Assembly (NCBI GenBank): GCA_041497995.1
Contig: JBGQHM010000114.1
Location: forward strand, 1 to 16,528
Length of the DNA stretch: 16,528 nt
Reading direction: 5' to 3'
Source of the DNA: DATKMS01 sp041497995
Lineage (GTDB): Bacteria; Desulfobacterota; Binatia; HRBIN30
Shown here: positions 1 through 7,694 of the stretch, one piece after another
Layout of the letters: every line of letters begins with the position of its first letter
Position numbering within the stretch: the stretch's first letter is position 1
Translations under genes and position numbers: made by a program
Notes under the pieces: generated by a model
The model's input: the letters and a program-made list of their open reading frames with translations, nothing else
Databases searched by the model: none
What the model was told of the DNA's origin: nothing

Positions 1-117
1 CCAGCCTACTGGGAAGCCGACACCGCGCGCGTCATTCGTCGGCTCTTCCCGATGTATCACCTCAGCGTTGACGGCCTCACGCAGGCCGTGAAGGCGCTGG
101 TTGGCGCGCGTGCCTGA
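1..117 (+). CDS. C-terminal tail of an unrecognised protein (partial at window start)
   Basis: Frame 1 is open from the first base and ends at TGA 115-117, giving 38 residues that begin PAYWEADTARVIRRLFPMYH and end in VGARA. The start lies outside the window. I do not recognise the family from this tail. The frame is supported indirectly. A second DNA copy of its middle part occurs at 4147-4199, and the stretch ARVIRRLFPMYHLS is also encoded there, so this peptide was probably real coding sequence that was later partly duplicated. The next gene converges on it from the minus strand, with its stop at 189. Function unknown. Confidence 0.55.
   Translation, partial: PAYWEADTARVIRRLFPMYHLSVDGLTQAVKALVGARA
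16..67 (+). repeat. Direct repeat copy 1 (52 bp), inside the coding tail
   Basis: This segment, from GCCGACACC to CACCTCAGCG, recurs at 4147-4199 in the same orientation with two substitutions and one inserted G. Copy 1 is within an open coding frame. A looser match seems to extend further upstream: GCCTACT at 4-10 against GCGTACT at 4141-4147, with GGGAA missing in copy 2. The window edge prevents me from following it. The two copies bracket the large YHYH gene. Confidence 0.8.
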
Positions 118-160
118 CGCGCGTGCCCGCTCGCCTCAGCCCGAGCGCCGTGCGGAGCGA

Positions 161-181
161 GAGGCCCACCAGTGGGACCTC
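161..181. terminator. Possible bidirectional terminator hairpin between convergent genes
   Basis: GAGGCCCAC at 161-169 can pair with GTGGGACCTC at 172-181 around a two-base loop, with one bulged A. It lies between the stop of the plus-strand tail (117) and the stop of the minus-strand YHYH gene (189), where a shared terminator is expected. There is no long T-run, so intrinsic termination is uncertain. A shorter 6-bp stem (128-133 with 142-147) lies just upstream. Confidence 0.3.
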
Positions 182-188
182 GCGACTG

Positions 189-3100
189 TCAATCCAGGTT
201 GGCGCCGTTGATCGAGTCGGATGGCTCGTAACGCAGACAGCTCGGCACGTACGGGAATGAGCCTGTGGCGTGATATGCGTAGCCGTCGGCACTGGTGATG
301 CCGTTGCAGCGGTCGAGGTACACGAAGTTGGTGGCGGAGGTGTCCGTCGCGCTGCGGTCGACGTACGCATTTGTGCACCAGGCGTAGTCGACGAGCATGC
401 AGCGCTTGGCAGTGACCGTCCCGCCGGCCGCGCTGTTGTCGGCAAACACCGACCACGAGCACTGGAAGTGCGAGTTGTTGCAATCCGAGTCGCTGGAGCA
501 CGCCGTTCCTTCGAGGCCGAGCGCGGCGGCTTCATCAGGATCGTTCCCCCAGGCGCCGAGTCCCGCGTACACATACGAGCTGCGCAGCCGCTTGATGCTC
601 GTGCAATTGCCCTGGCCATCGCGCAACATGCAGACACATGGTCCCTTGATCGGTGTGCCATCGAACATGTAGCCGACGATGCCGGACACCTCGGTGCACG
701 CGCTATCGATCCAGTTCTGGAAATTAAACGTCGAGGTCGCCTGTGAATATGTGTAGAGCGGCGTGCGATCGGTATCGAGCTTGAAGCAGCGATCGTTGAC
801 GGCATGATGATGTCCGTGGGCGCCGCAGAGATCGAGTGACGGCACGCCGCTCGACGTGCCCTCGTAGCTCTGCCCAGCCGTGTCCGGGAAGTAGACAGCC
901 GGCCCGCCGTAGTTCCCGTTACCCGCCTCGGTGCTGCTGATCAACTGCACACCGCTGTTCACGAAGCCGTTCGTGATGAGGCAGTTCACTTTTCGGTAGT
1001 ACGTGCGCGCGCCGCCCACCGCGTCGTCGTACAGGTACTTGGTCGTCTGCATCGGGCTCGCCAGGCAGTAGCCGCTGGGCTCGCCGAGCGTGCCGGTGTC
1101 GGGAGCCGTGAGATACTGATCGTAGGCGTCGGTGCAACCGGTGAGCGTTGCGGCGTTCTGCGCGGTGCCGGGCGTAGCGACCGCCGTGCGTTGCATCGGG
1201 ATGCGATACAGCAATCGCGTTTGCGACGACGGTCGCGGGTTGTTGCTTGAATATTGATAGTGACCGAGATTGTTGCTGGCGACGTACACATAGGTAGAGT
1301 CGCAACGGTACTCCAGACAGGACTGGGTGGCCGAGCCGCCGCGTGGGGTGATGTAGATACCGCTCACGTCCATCAACGAGTTGATGATCGACTGCGCAGC
1401 TGCGATGCCGCTGCACGAGCCGACGTTGGTTGCCGTCGGGTAGAGGGTCGTGATTTCGTCCCACATGCCACCGCACGTGGTCGATGAGGCGGTGAGCGTT
1501 GGCGCCGGTGTTGCCGTGGCTGATGGCGTCGGCGTGCGTGTCGCTGTGCGCGTAGCCGTGAGGATGGGTGTGGCCGTGTTTCCCGGAGTTGCGCTGGGGC
1601 TGGCCGGTGGCGTCGGTGTGGGCGTCGCGGCGGGTGCGCCGCCGTTCGGTGTGGGCGTTGCCGTTGGCGGCATGAGGATGGCAGCGCAGGTCCCGCCGGG
1701 GGGAGTGCCATTGCCGCCGTTGTTCGTCGGCGTGCCGCGATAGCAACCAAGGATGTACGGAAAGGTCGACGTCGTGTGGTAGTGGTAGTCGCCGTTCGGC
1801 CCGTAGTGGCCGTTGCATTGATCGAGGTACTGCGCACCCGGTTTCGCCGAGTAGGCGTGGTTCGACCAGACGCAGGTCTTCGGCACACACGCCGTCGTCG
1901 GCGTGCCATTGATCAGCACGTCTGTGCAGTAGCCGCTCGAACAGGCCGCGCTCGAGCTGCAGCCGACCGTTCCCGCCTGGTAGCCAACCGTATCCCAGCC
2001 GCTGCGCATCTCTTGCACACCCGTACAGCCCGCATCGGTGCATTCGTACGATCCATAGATCGGAAAGCCGTCGAACGCGTAGGCGACGATCGGCGACGGC
2101 TGCGTCGGCGACGGATCGGCGTTGTTCCACGGCTGCGAGGACGACACCGCGCTTTGCAGCAGGCACTTCACCTGAAGCTGGTGATAGTGGAAGGTCCCTT
2201 GCTGCGCGGAGTGGCTGCCGCATTCATCGAGAATGGCCGCGGCAATCGGACTACCGTAGGCGTCTGACGGCGGTTGCGGTCCTTCGTTGACGCTGTAGAC
2301 CGGAATGCCGTTGACCGCGACGCCGAGATTGCCGAGCAACGGCACGTTGGTTGTGCCGGATGCGACGACCGGATTGCGCGGAAAGCTGAAGGTGTAGTTC
2401 TTGGCTTGCAAACCATTCGGCGTCAGCGGGAGGTATTGGTAGGTGGGAATGCCGTTGCTTTGCACCGTCACGGTGGTGCCCGCGCAGCTCACCCCGAGCG
2501 ACGGGGCGGGATAGCCCGCGCCCGCTCCGGCTGCGCCCGAGACGTTGAGGAAGTTGGCGCTGGCGCAGGCGGCGGTTGGCGCCGCAGTTGCGGTCGGCGA
2601 CAGCGTCGGTGTGGACGTGCGGGTTGGTGTGGTGGTCGCTGTCGGCGTAAGGGTCGCTGTCCGCGTGGGGGTTGAGGTCGGGCTCGGATTGCTCGCCGCG
2701 CTCGCTGACGGCGTTGCCGTCGGGCTAGCCGACGGTGTTGCGGACGGCGTCGGCGACGGTGTCGGCGAATAGGTGGCTGTATGCGTTGGAGACGGTGTCG
2801 CCGACGGCGTTGAAGAGGATGTCCGAGTGGCCGTCGACGTCTGCGTCGACGAAGCAGTTTGGGTTGCCGTGTTGGTTGCGGTGGACGTGTGCGTCGCAGT
2901 CACGCTCGGAGTCGATGTTGGCGATGCGGTGCGGGTGTTGGTTGGCGGCGGAGAAGGACTGGGCGTTGTCGTTAGAGAAGGCGTCAGGGTGGCGCTCGGC
3001 GATGACGTGGGTGCGCCTGTCGGGGTTGGCGTTGCTGTACCTGTTGCGGTGGATGTGGCGGCGACGGTTGCCGTGCTGCTGAGCGTGGGTGTGTGCGTCG

Positions 3101-3977
3101 CGCTTGGTGTAGCGGTTGACGATGGGAGGGGACTTGTGGACGCAGTTGGAGACCTCGTGGCCGAGGGTGGCGGCGAAGGCGTTGGAGTATTGCTCGCGGT
3201 CTGAGTTGCCGTCGCGCTGCTGGTCGCCGTCAGCGTGATCGTCGCGGTAACGGTTGACGTCGGCGATGGTGAGGCACTATGCGTCGCGGTGTTTTCAGCG
3301 GTCGCTGGCGCGGTTGGGGTCATCGTCGTTGAAATCGGTGTTGCCACAGCGGTTACCGTTTCCGTCGCACTTGCGGTTGGCGCGGGCGTTAGAGTCGGAG
3401 CGAGGCTGAACGTTGCTGAGGGCAGTGCGGTCGGGGTCGTCGTCTGAGTGGCGGTCGCCGTCGGTATTTCGGTGGTGGTTGAACTGGGTGTCGGTGAGCC
3501 GTTCGGTGCTGCAGTGCGGCTGGCGGTAGCGGTGATCGAGGGCGTCACGCTGTCTGTCGCCGTAGACGTCGGGCTTGGCGATGGCGATACCAGCACCGCG
3601 GTGGTCGGTAACGGGGTCGGACTAGAAACGATCGGGGTTGCCGTCGGCGTATCCAGCGCAGCGATCGACGCGGTCGGAGTCGCCGGGCAGCCTGACACGG
3701 CTGCGCGCACTGCATTGACGAGTTCGTCGATGGTTACTAATCCGTTGCCGTCGAGGTCGCCCGGGCAAGCGGCACTGCAGGGCTTGGGGGTCGTGCTCGG
3801 ACAGCCTTGCAAGGCGGCGTTCACTGACGTCACCAACTCATCGATCGTCACCGCGCCGTCACCGTTGAGATCGCCCGGGCATCCGACGCACCGAGCGCCC
3901 GCACCGCGTGCGACAACAAGCAGCGAACAGAATTGCACAGCCAGGCGCCATTGGCGCTTGTGTGTCAGGCCGATCAT
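189..3977 (-). CDS. Exported dockerin-like/PT-linker protein with tandem YHYH domains
   Basis: The product is 1262 residues long. Residues 1-29 look like a signal peptide (K/R-rich start, then LAVQFCSLLVVARGAGA). Residues 36-47 and 74-85 are two 12-residue EF-hand loops of dockerin/type-I cohesin-partner style (DLNGDGAVTIDE and DLDGNGLVTIDE), each between cysteines, probably binding Ca. Residues about 98-468 are a Pro/Thr/Ser/Ala linker. Residues about 472-750 are a YHYH domain (Pfam YHYH-type), with a FHYH motif near 596-599, FDGFPIYG, and YHYH at 731-734. A second linker spans about 767-832. Residues about 833-1262 repeat the same landmarks in altered form: LDLCGAHGHHH near 1050-1058, FDGTPIKGP and YAYH at 1233-1236. 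Many cysteines suggest a disulfide-bonded extracellular protein. The ATG at 3977 has no obvious Shine-Dalgarno but is the only start that gives a signal peptide. The role of YHYH proteins is unknown; surface display or mineral/metal contact is a guess. Confidence 0.85.
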   Translation of the reverse strand: MIGLTHKRQWRLAVQFCSLLVVARGAGARCVGCPGDLNGDGAVTIDELVTSVNAALQGCPSTTPKPCSAACPGDLDGNGLVTIDELVNAVRAAVSGCPATPTASIAALDTPTATPIVSSPTPLPTTAVLVSPSPSPTSTATDSVTPSITATASRTAAPNGSPTPSSTTTEIPTATATQTTTPTALPSATFSLAPTLTPAPTASATETVTAVATPISTTMTPTAPATAENTATHSASPSPTSTVTATITLTATSSATATQTASNTPTPSPPPSATRSPTASTSPLPSSTATPSATHTPTLSSTATVAATSTATGTATPTPTGAPTSSPSATLTPSLTTTPSPSPPPTNTRTASPTSTPSVTATHTSTATNTATQTASSTQTSTATRTSSSTPSATPSPTHTATYSPTPSPTPSATPSASPTATPSASAASNPSPTSTPTRTATLTPTATTTPTRTSTPTLSPTATAAPTAACASANFLNVSGAAGAGAGYPAPSLGVSCAGTTVTVQSNGIPTYQYLPLTPNGLQAKNYTFSFPRNPVVASGTTNVPLLGNLGVAVNGIPVYSVNEGPQPPSDAYGSPIAAAILDECGSHSAQQGTFHYHQLQVKCLLQSAVSSSQPWNNADPSPTQPSPIVAYAFDGFPIYGSYECTDAGCTGVQEMRSGWDTVGYQAGTVGCSSSAACSSGYCTDVLINGTPTTACVPKTCVWSNHAYSAKPGAQYLDQCNGHYGPNGDYHYHTTSTFPYILGCYRGTPTNNGGNGTPPGGTCAAILMPPTATPTPNGGAPAATPTPTPPASPSATPGNTATPILTATRTATRTPTPSATATPAPTLTASSTTCGGMWDEITTLYPTATNVGSCSGIAAAQSIINSLMDVSGIYITPRGGSATQSCLEYRCDSTYVYVASNNLGHYQYSSNNPRPSSQTRLLYRIPMQRTAVATPGTAQNAATLTGCTDAYDQYLTAPDTGTLGEPSGYCLASPMQTTKYLYDDAVGGARTYYRKVNCLITNGFVNSGVQLISSTEAGNGNYGGPAVYFPDTAGQSYEGTSSGVPSLDLCGAHGHHHAVNDRCFKLDTDRTPLYTYSQATSTFNFQNWIDSACTEVSGIVGYMFDGTPIKGPCVCMLRDGQGNCTSIKRLRSSYVYAGLGAWGNDPDEAAALGLEGTACSSDSDCNNSHFQCSWSVFADNSAAGGTVTAKRCMLVDYAWCTNAYVDRSATDTSATNFVYLDRCNGITSADGYAYHATGSFPYVPSCLRYEPSDSINGANLD
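1485..1678 (-). repeat. Second Pro/Thr/Ser low-complexity linker
   Basis: On the minus strand this encodes a short, imperfectly periodic Thr/Pro/Ala linker (TATPTP- and TPTPSATATP-type units) between the two YHYH domains. The plus strand is strongly G/T-biased here. It separates the two globular domains and is probably flexible, and glycosylated if the host has the machinery. Confidence 0.7.
2575..3686 (-). repeat. Long mucin-like Pro/Thr/Ser coding low-complexity tract
   Basis: About 1.1 kb of irregular short tandem coding repeats rich in Thr, Pro, Ser and Ala (SATPSPT- and TATQT-like units), residues about 98-468 of the YHYH protein. The plus strand reads as G/T-rich GTCGGCGTT-type words, so the opposite strand has long spurious Val/Gly/Ala open frames. 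There is no fixed repeat-spacer pattern. The tract probably acts as a stalk or spacer between the EF-hand loops and the YHYH domains, and is prone to slippage length variation. Confidence 0.8.
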
Positions 3978-4146
3978 TGGGCGATTTTGGCCAGCGGGGT
4001 CTCGAGCCTACCGTCTCATTCGATTGCACACTCGGCTACGGGCCGTCACCGAGGGCTAAGGATTCGATTTGCAAGTGCGGGCGCATTCACTGGCTCCCCG
4101 ATGAAAGCAACCGGCGCGCCAACCCTGTCTCAAGGTCGGGCGTACT

Positions 4147-4199
4147 GCCGACACCGGCGCGCGTTATTCGCCGGCTCTTCCCGATGTATCACCTCAGCG
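4147..4199 (+). repeat. Direct repeat copy 2 (53 bp), degenerate gene fragment upstream of the dipeptidase
   Basis: This is a second copy of 16-67 with two substitutions and one extra G. The extra G shifts the frame before ARVIRRLFPMYHLS, so this copy is a non-coding remnant. It lies in the 284-base gap between the divergent YHYH gene (start 3977) and the M19 dipeptidase (start 4262). The rest of the gap shows no recognisable gene. Together with copy 1 it frames a roughly 4.1-kb block containing only the YHYH gene. Confidence 0.8.
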
Positions 4200-4261
4200 C
4201 CCGTGGCGTGGGCCGCCTCTACGCGTTTGACTCCCGACGGCCACTCGGGCACAGCGCAGCG

Positions 4262-5428
4262 ATGCGCCGCGTGGCATTCCTGGTGACGGCTGCCTTGGTG
4301 GGCGGCGTACTGCTCGTGTTCGCCATCCTCCCGGGTGTCGTCGAACGCGGCCAGAACAAGGTCCTACAGCCACCGCCGTATACGACGTCTGTCGCGGCGA
4401 GACACTTCCACGACACGCTCTTCGTCGCCGACCTGCACGCCGATGCGTTATTGTGGAACCGCAACTTGCTCAGCTACGGCACCTATGGACACATCGACAT
4501 TCCGCGCCTCGCAAAGGGCGGCGTGGCGTTGCAGATCTTCGGCGTGGTCACGCAAGTGCCCGCTGGGCAGAACTACGATTCGAACGACCTGCAATCCGAC
4601 CTGATCACACAGCTCGCGGTCGTGCAGCTGTGGCCGGCGGCGACGTGGTCCAGTCCGAAAGAGCGCGCGCTCTATCAGGCAGAGAAGCTCCATGACTTTG
4701 CGGCGCGTTCCGGCGGTGACTTGACCGTCATCGAGAGCGTTCCGCAGCTGGATCGCTTCGTTGAGCAGCGTCGCACCAACGCAGAGCTGGTCGCCGGCCT
4801 GCTGGCCATTGAGGGCTTGCAGGCGATCGAGGGTCAGCTCGCGAACCTCGATGCGCTGCGCACCGCCGGCTTCCGCATGATGGGGCTCACCCACTTCTTC
4901 GACAACCAAGTGGGCGGTTCGGCGCACGGCGTGACGAAGAGTGGGCTGACGGAGTTCGGCCGCCAGGTCGTGCGACGCATGGAGGAGGAGCACGTCGTCG
5001 TCGACCTCGCGCACGCGTCGCCCCGGCTCATCGATGATGTCCTAGCGATTGCGACGCGCCCACTGGTCGTGTCACACACGGGCCTCAAGGGCACGTGCGA
5101 GCACATCCGCAACCTGAGCGACGAGCATGTCCGACGCATCGCTGCGACCGGCGGTGTGATCGGCATCGGCTACTGGGACGCGGCAGTCTGCGACGTGAGC
5201 GTGGCCGGCATCGTGCGTGCGATCCAGTACGCTGTCAGCGTCGCCGGCGTCGACCACGTCGGCCTGGGTTCCGACTTCGACGGCGCCACGACGGCGCCGT
5301 TCGACACCACCGGCATCCCGCTTATAACCGACGGGCTGCGTAACGCTGGCGTCTCCGACGACGACGTCGCCAAGATCATGGGCGCCAACGTCCTACGCGT
5401 GCTGCGGGCGACGCTGCCCGAACGCTGA
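4262..5428 (+). CDS. Membrane dipeptidase, peptidase family M19
   Basis: The product is 388 residues long and resembles renal/membrane dipeptidases, zinc enzymes that hydrolyse dipeptides. Residues 1-25 form an N-terminal hydrophobic segment after MRR, so it is probably a signal anchor or signal peptide and the enzyme acts outside the cytoplasmic membrane. The expected metal and active-site residues are visible: H59-x-D61 (DLHAD), E184 (LAIEG), H251 (DLAHAS), H272 (VSHTG) and D338 in GSDFDG. I chose ATG 4262 because it begins directly at the hydrophobic segment. The open frame runs further upstream, but that part passes through the degenerate repeat at 4147-4199 and has no family features. 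No strong Shine-Dalgarno is visible. Length and motif order are normal for the family. Confidence 0.92.
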   Translation: MRRVAFLVTAALVGGVLLVFAILPGVVERGQNKVLQPPPYTTSVAARHFHDTLFVADLHADALLWNRNLLSYGTYGHIDIPRLAKGGVALQIFGVVTQVPAGQNYDSNDLQSDLITQLAVVQLWPAATWSSPKERALYQAEKLHDFAARSGGDLTVIESVPQLDRFVEQRRTNAELVAGLLAIEGLQAIEGQLANLDALRTAGFRMMGLTHFFDNQVGGSAHGVTKSGLTEFGRQVVRRMEEEHVVVDLAHASPRLIDDVLAIATRPLVVSHTGLKGTCEHIRNLSDEHVRRIAATGGVIGIGYWDAAVCDVSVAGIVRAIQYAVSVAGVDHVGLGSDFDGATTAPFDTTGIPLITDGLRNAGVSDDDVAKIMGANVLRVLRATLPER

Positions 5429-5439
5429 TGTCGTCTCGC

Positions 5440-5473
5440 CACCTTCCGGAGCCCGTAGAAGTACCCGAAGGTG
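5440..5473. terminator. Possible shared terminator hairpin
   Basis: CACCTTC at 5440-5446 pairs with GAAGGTG at 5467-5473. The stem continues by two G-C pairs after a single mismatch and encloses a loop of about 14 bases. It lies exactly between the convergent stops of the dipeptidase (5428) and the retropepsin-like gene (5478). No U-tract follows, so confidence is low. Confidence 0.3.
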
Positions 5474-5477
5474 CCAC

Positions 5478-5858
5478 CTACTTCACCACCGACGTCGCAA
5501 CGTTCGGGCTGTTGGGATTCACGTCCACTGTCCTAGTGCTCGGAATGACCACGAGGTCCATGTCCTCCATCGGAATGGCGCCCAATAGCACCTGGTTGCC
5601 GAGCACGAGCGCCCCAACGAACCCCACTCGATTCTTGAAGCGAATCTCGATGGGTCCGACATATGGCACCAGCTTTCGACTATCGTCAGCCAGCGTCGCT
5701 TCCTTCTTATCGATCTCGTCGAGCTCGAGCTGGATCCGAATGTGGTCCGGAATGCACAGATGCACCGATCCAGAGTCCGCAAGTGCGTCGACCTCGACCG
5801 GCGCCAGTTCCGGTCTCCTCGGATTTCGCAAAACGATCCTCGCGGAAACAAGGCCCAT
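5478..5858 (-). CDS. Retropepsin-like clan AA aspartic protease, DSG variant
   Basis: The product is 126 residues long and matches the small single-domain clan AA aspartic protease family found in bacteria and archaea (TIGR03698-like). Landmarks are MGLVSARI at the start, NPRRPELAPVEVDAL, the active-site triplet D28-S29-G30, the flap-like segment ATLADDSRKLVPYVGP, and the hallmark tail LGAIPMEDMDLVVIPSTRTV. These small proteins are thought to dimerise like retroviral proteases; natural substrates are unknown. The triplet is usually DTG. Ser for Thr is tolerated in some aspartic proteases, so activity is possible. I chose ATG 5858 because family members start with MGLV; the same frame is open upstream to 6053 but without family similarity. 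An AGG lies a few bases upstream. Its relation to the flanking genes is unclear. Confidence 0.8.
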   Translation of the reverse strand: MGLVSARIVLRNPRRPELAPVEVDALADSGSVHLCIPDHIRIQLELDEIDKKEATLADDSRKLVPYVGPIEIRFKNRVGFVGALVLGNQVLLGAIPMEDMDLVVIPSTRTVDVNPNSPNVATSVVK

Positions 5859-6069
5859 GAAGAGACCTATAGCCGATGGACGGACATCTCGTCCAACCGA
5901 CTTCGACCTGCCCGTATCGTCCTCGTCAACCCGATTGACCGCTGGGCATGCGGTCAATTCTCGTTGAAGCCCGGACTCGTCCCCTTGAAGCGCCGTATCG
6001 CTGCGGAGTAGGAAGCGCGTGGAATCTGCCGGTCGCGGTGAGGCCCGGCACAACTAGGAGGAGACGCAC

Positions 6070-6420
6070 ATGCTTGGAGTACTCGTCGGACTGATCGGTG
6101 GAGCTCTCAGCGGGCTGACGGGGCTCGGCGGCGGGTTCATCATGGTGCCGCTGCTCGTCTACCTGTTCGGGATGTCGCAGCACAGCGCGCAGGGAACGTC
6201 GCTGGCGGTGCTGCTGCCGCCGCTCGGATTGCTGGCGTTCATGCAGTACTACCGCAACGGCCACGTCGACGTGCGTGTTGCGGTGCTGGTCGCGCTGGGC
6301 TTCTTCTTCGGCGGCTATGTCGGTGGCTACGCCGCGCAGCTCATTCCCGGTCCGCTACTGCGCAAGGGGTTTGCCGTGGTGATGGCCCTGATCGCTTGCG
6401 ATATGTTCTTCCGTCGGTGA
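6070..6420 (+). CDS. Half-size TSUP (TauE/SafE) family permease
   Basis: The product is 116 very hydrophobic residues, about half the usual 240-270 of TauE/SafE sulfite/organosulfonate exporters. The N-terminal signature GLIGGALSGLTGLGGGFIMV (about residues 7-26) is the glycine-rich first repeat of the family. Roughly four membrane segments are visible, ending DMFFRR. A very strong Shine-Dalgarno, AGGAGGAGA at 6056-6064, precedes the ATG by five bases, so the start is secure. The clean end and good RBS suggest a genuine half-size transporter that would work as a dimer, not a truncation. It lies 33 bases upstream of the P450 in the same direction and may share its transcript. The substrate cannot be told. 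The 211 bases between 5858 and 6070 otherwise look empty. Confidence 0.85.
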   Translation: MLGVLVGLIGGALSGLTGLGGGFIMVPLLVYLFGMSQHSAQGTSLAVLLPPLGLLAFMQYYRNGHVDVRVAVLVALGFFFGGYVGGYAAQLIPGPLLRKGFAVVMALIACDMFFRR

Positions 6421-6453
6421 TCGTAGACTACCGCTCACGCAAGGGGAGACCGC

Positions 6454-7662
6454 ATGGAGCACACGCCGGAGCCGTTTTCATTCAATCCGTTCGATCCGGA
6501 TATCCGTTACGACCCGTTCCCGTTGTACGCACGCGCCCGGCGTGAGCATCCGGTGTTTGTGCACGAGGGGCTGCCGGTGGCGTCGGTGTTCCGGTACGAC
6601 GACATCCACGCGATTCTGAAGGACCCTACGACGTGGTCGAATATCTTCCCTCCGCCGCCCGGCGTCGTGCTCCGCGACGACTTGCCGCCGAGCATGCTGA
6701 TGCAGGATCCGCCGGAGCACACGCGTCTGCGCGGGCTGGTGAACCAAGCCTTCACGCCGCGCATGATTCGGCGGCTGGAGCCGCGCATGGAAGAAATCGC
6801 GCACCAGTTGCTGGATGCGGCGTTGGCCGAGCGCCAGGTCGATCTCGTACAGGCGCTGACCTATCCGCTCCCGGTGATCGTCATCGCCGAGATGATCGGC
6901 GTTCCCATGGACCACCGCGATCAGTTCAAGGAGTGGTCCGACGGGCTTGTCGAGAATCTCGGTCTTGGGATCATGGGTCCGGAGCCGCCGGAGGTGATCG
7001 AGCGTGAGTTGCGGCTCATCGACGAGCTGCGCGCGTACTTCACGCAGTTGGTCGCCGAGCGGCGGGCGCGACCGCGCGAGGACCTACTGAGCGGCCTCGT
7101 GGCGGCGGAGTTGGAGGGATCACGACTCACGTTTGATGAGATGCTGCAGATGCTCGTCTTGCTGCTCGTCGCGGGGAACGAGACCACCACCAACCTGATC
7201 GGCAACGCCGCCATCGAGCTGATGCAGCATCCCGACCAGCTCGAACGTCTACGCGCCCATCCGGAGCTGATGCCCACCGCCATCGATGAAGTGTTGCGCT
7301 TCGCGTCACCGGTCCAAGTCGACGTGCGCCGCGCAGCGCGCACCGTCGAGGTGGCGGGGCATACGATCGCCGCGGACACCAATGTGCTGCTCTTGCTCGG
7401 TTCGGCGAATCGCGACGAGACGGTCTTCGACCGACCCGATACGTTCGACATCGGGCGTGCAGACAATCGCCACCTGGCGTTCGGCTTCGGCCCGCACTAT
7501 TGCATCGGCGCGAACCTGGCGCGCATGGAAGCGCAAGTGGCGATCCGCGTGCTGCTCCAACGCACGAAGACCTTCCGGCGTACGGACGATGAGAAGCTGC
7601 CGCTGCATCCCAGCTTCATCTTCCGCGGCTTCACGCGGATACCGGTCGAACTGGAGGCGTGA
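6454..7662 (+). CDS. Cytochrome P450
   Basis: The product is 402 residues long, a normal length for a soluble bacterial class I P450. All landmarks are present: the I-helix oxygen-activation motif AGNETT at 240-245, the K-helix ExxR at E279-R282, a PDTFDIGR-type meander, and the heme loop FGFGPHYCIG at 343-352 with C350 as the thiolate ligand. It would need a separate ferredoxin and reductase; none is in this window. A good Shine-Dalgarno (AAGGGGAGA, 6441-6449) supports the ATG. The N-terminus (FNPFDPDIRYDPFPLYARAR) is typical of P450s acting on lipids, terpenoids or steroids. The convergent acyl-CoA dehydrogenase pair suggests oxidation of an alkyl or isoprenoid substrate followed by beta-oxidation, but this is inference from proximity. 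The CYP subfamily is not assigned. Confidence 0.96.
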   Translation: MEHTPEPFSFNPFDPDIRYDPFPLYARARREHPVFVHEGLPVASVFRYDDIHAILKDPTTWSNIFPPPPGVVLRDDLPPSMLMQDPPEHTRLRGLVNQAFTPRMIRRLEPRMEEIAHQLLDAALAERQVDLVQALTYPLPVIVIAEMIGVPMDHRDQFKEWSDGLVENLGLGIMGPEPPEVIERELRLIDELRAYFTQLVAERRARPREDLLSGLVAAELEGSRLTFDEMLQMLVLLLVAGNETTTNLIGNAAIELMQHPDQLERLRAHPELMPTAIDEVLRFASPVQVDVRRAARTVEVAGHTIAADTNVLLLLGSANRDETVFDRPDTFDIGRADNRHLAFGFGPHYCIGANLARMEAQVAIRVLLQRTKTFRRTDDEKLPLHPSFIFRGFTRIPVELEA

Positions 7663-7694
7663 GCTTCGCTCTCGAAAAATTCTGTCGGTCCTTC

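Noticed and set aside
919..2223. Long Arg/His-rich open frame on the minus strand
   Set aside because: It is a shadow of the YHYH gene in another frame on the same strand: low-complexity arginine/histidine composition, no recognisable motif, fully inside the real gene.
2575..3686. CRISPR-like or satellite array
   Set aside because: The repeats are short, irregular and coding, with no conserved repeat-spacer periodicity.
2545..4059. Series of plus-strand Val/Gly/Ala-rich open frames
   Set aside because: They are the antisense of the Thr/Pro/Ser linker and the N-terminal part of the YHYH gene; the valine-glycine repetition follows from the GTC/GGC-rich complement.
16..4199. The 52-bp direct repeat as a transposon target-site duplication
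   Set aside because: It is far longer than usual duplications, and no transposase or terminal inverted repeats occur between the copies.
3908..4261. 118-residue N-terminal extension of the M19 dipeptidase
   Set aside because: It runs through the degenerate direct repeat, has no family similarity, and the signal anchor begins at ATG 4262.
5428..5967. Plus-strand 179-residue open frame overlapping the dipeptidase stop
   Set aside because: It is antisense to the retropepsin-like gene, whose family signature on the minus strand is clear; the plus frame is Ser/Thr-rich without motifs.
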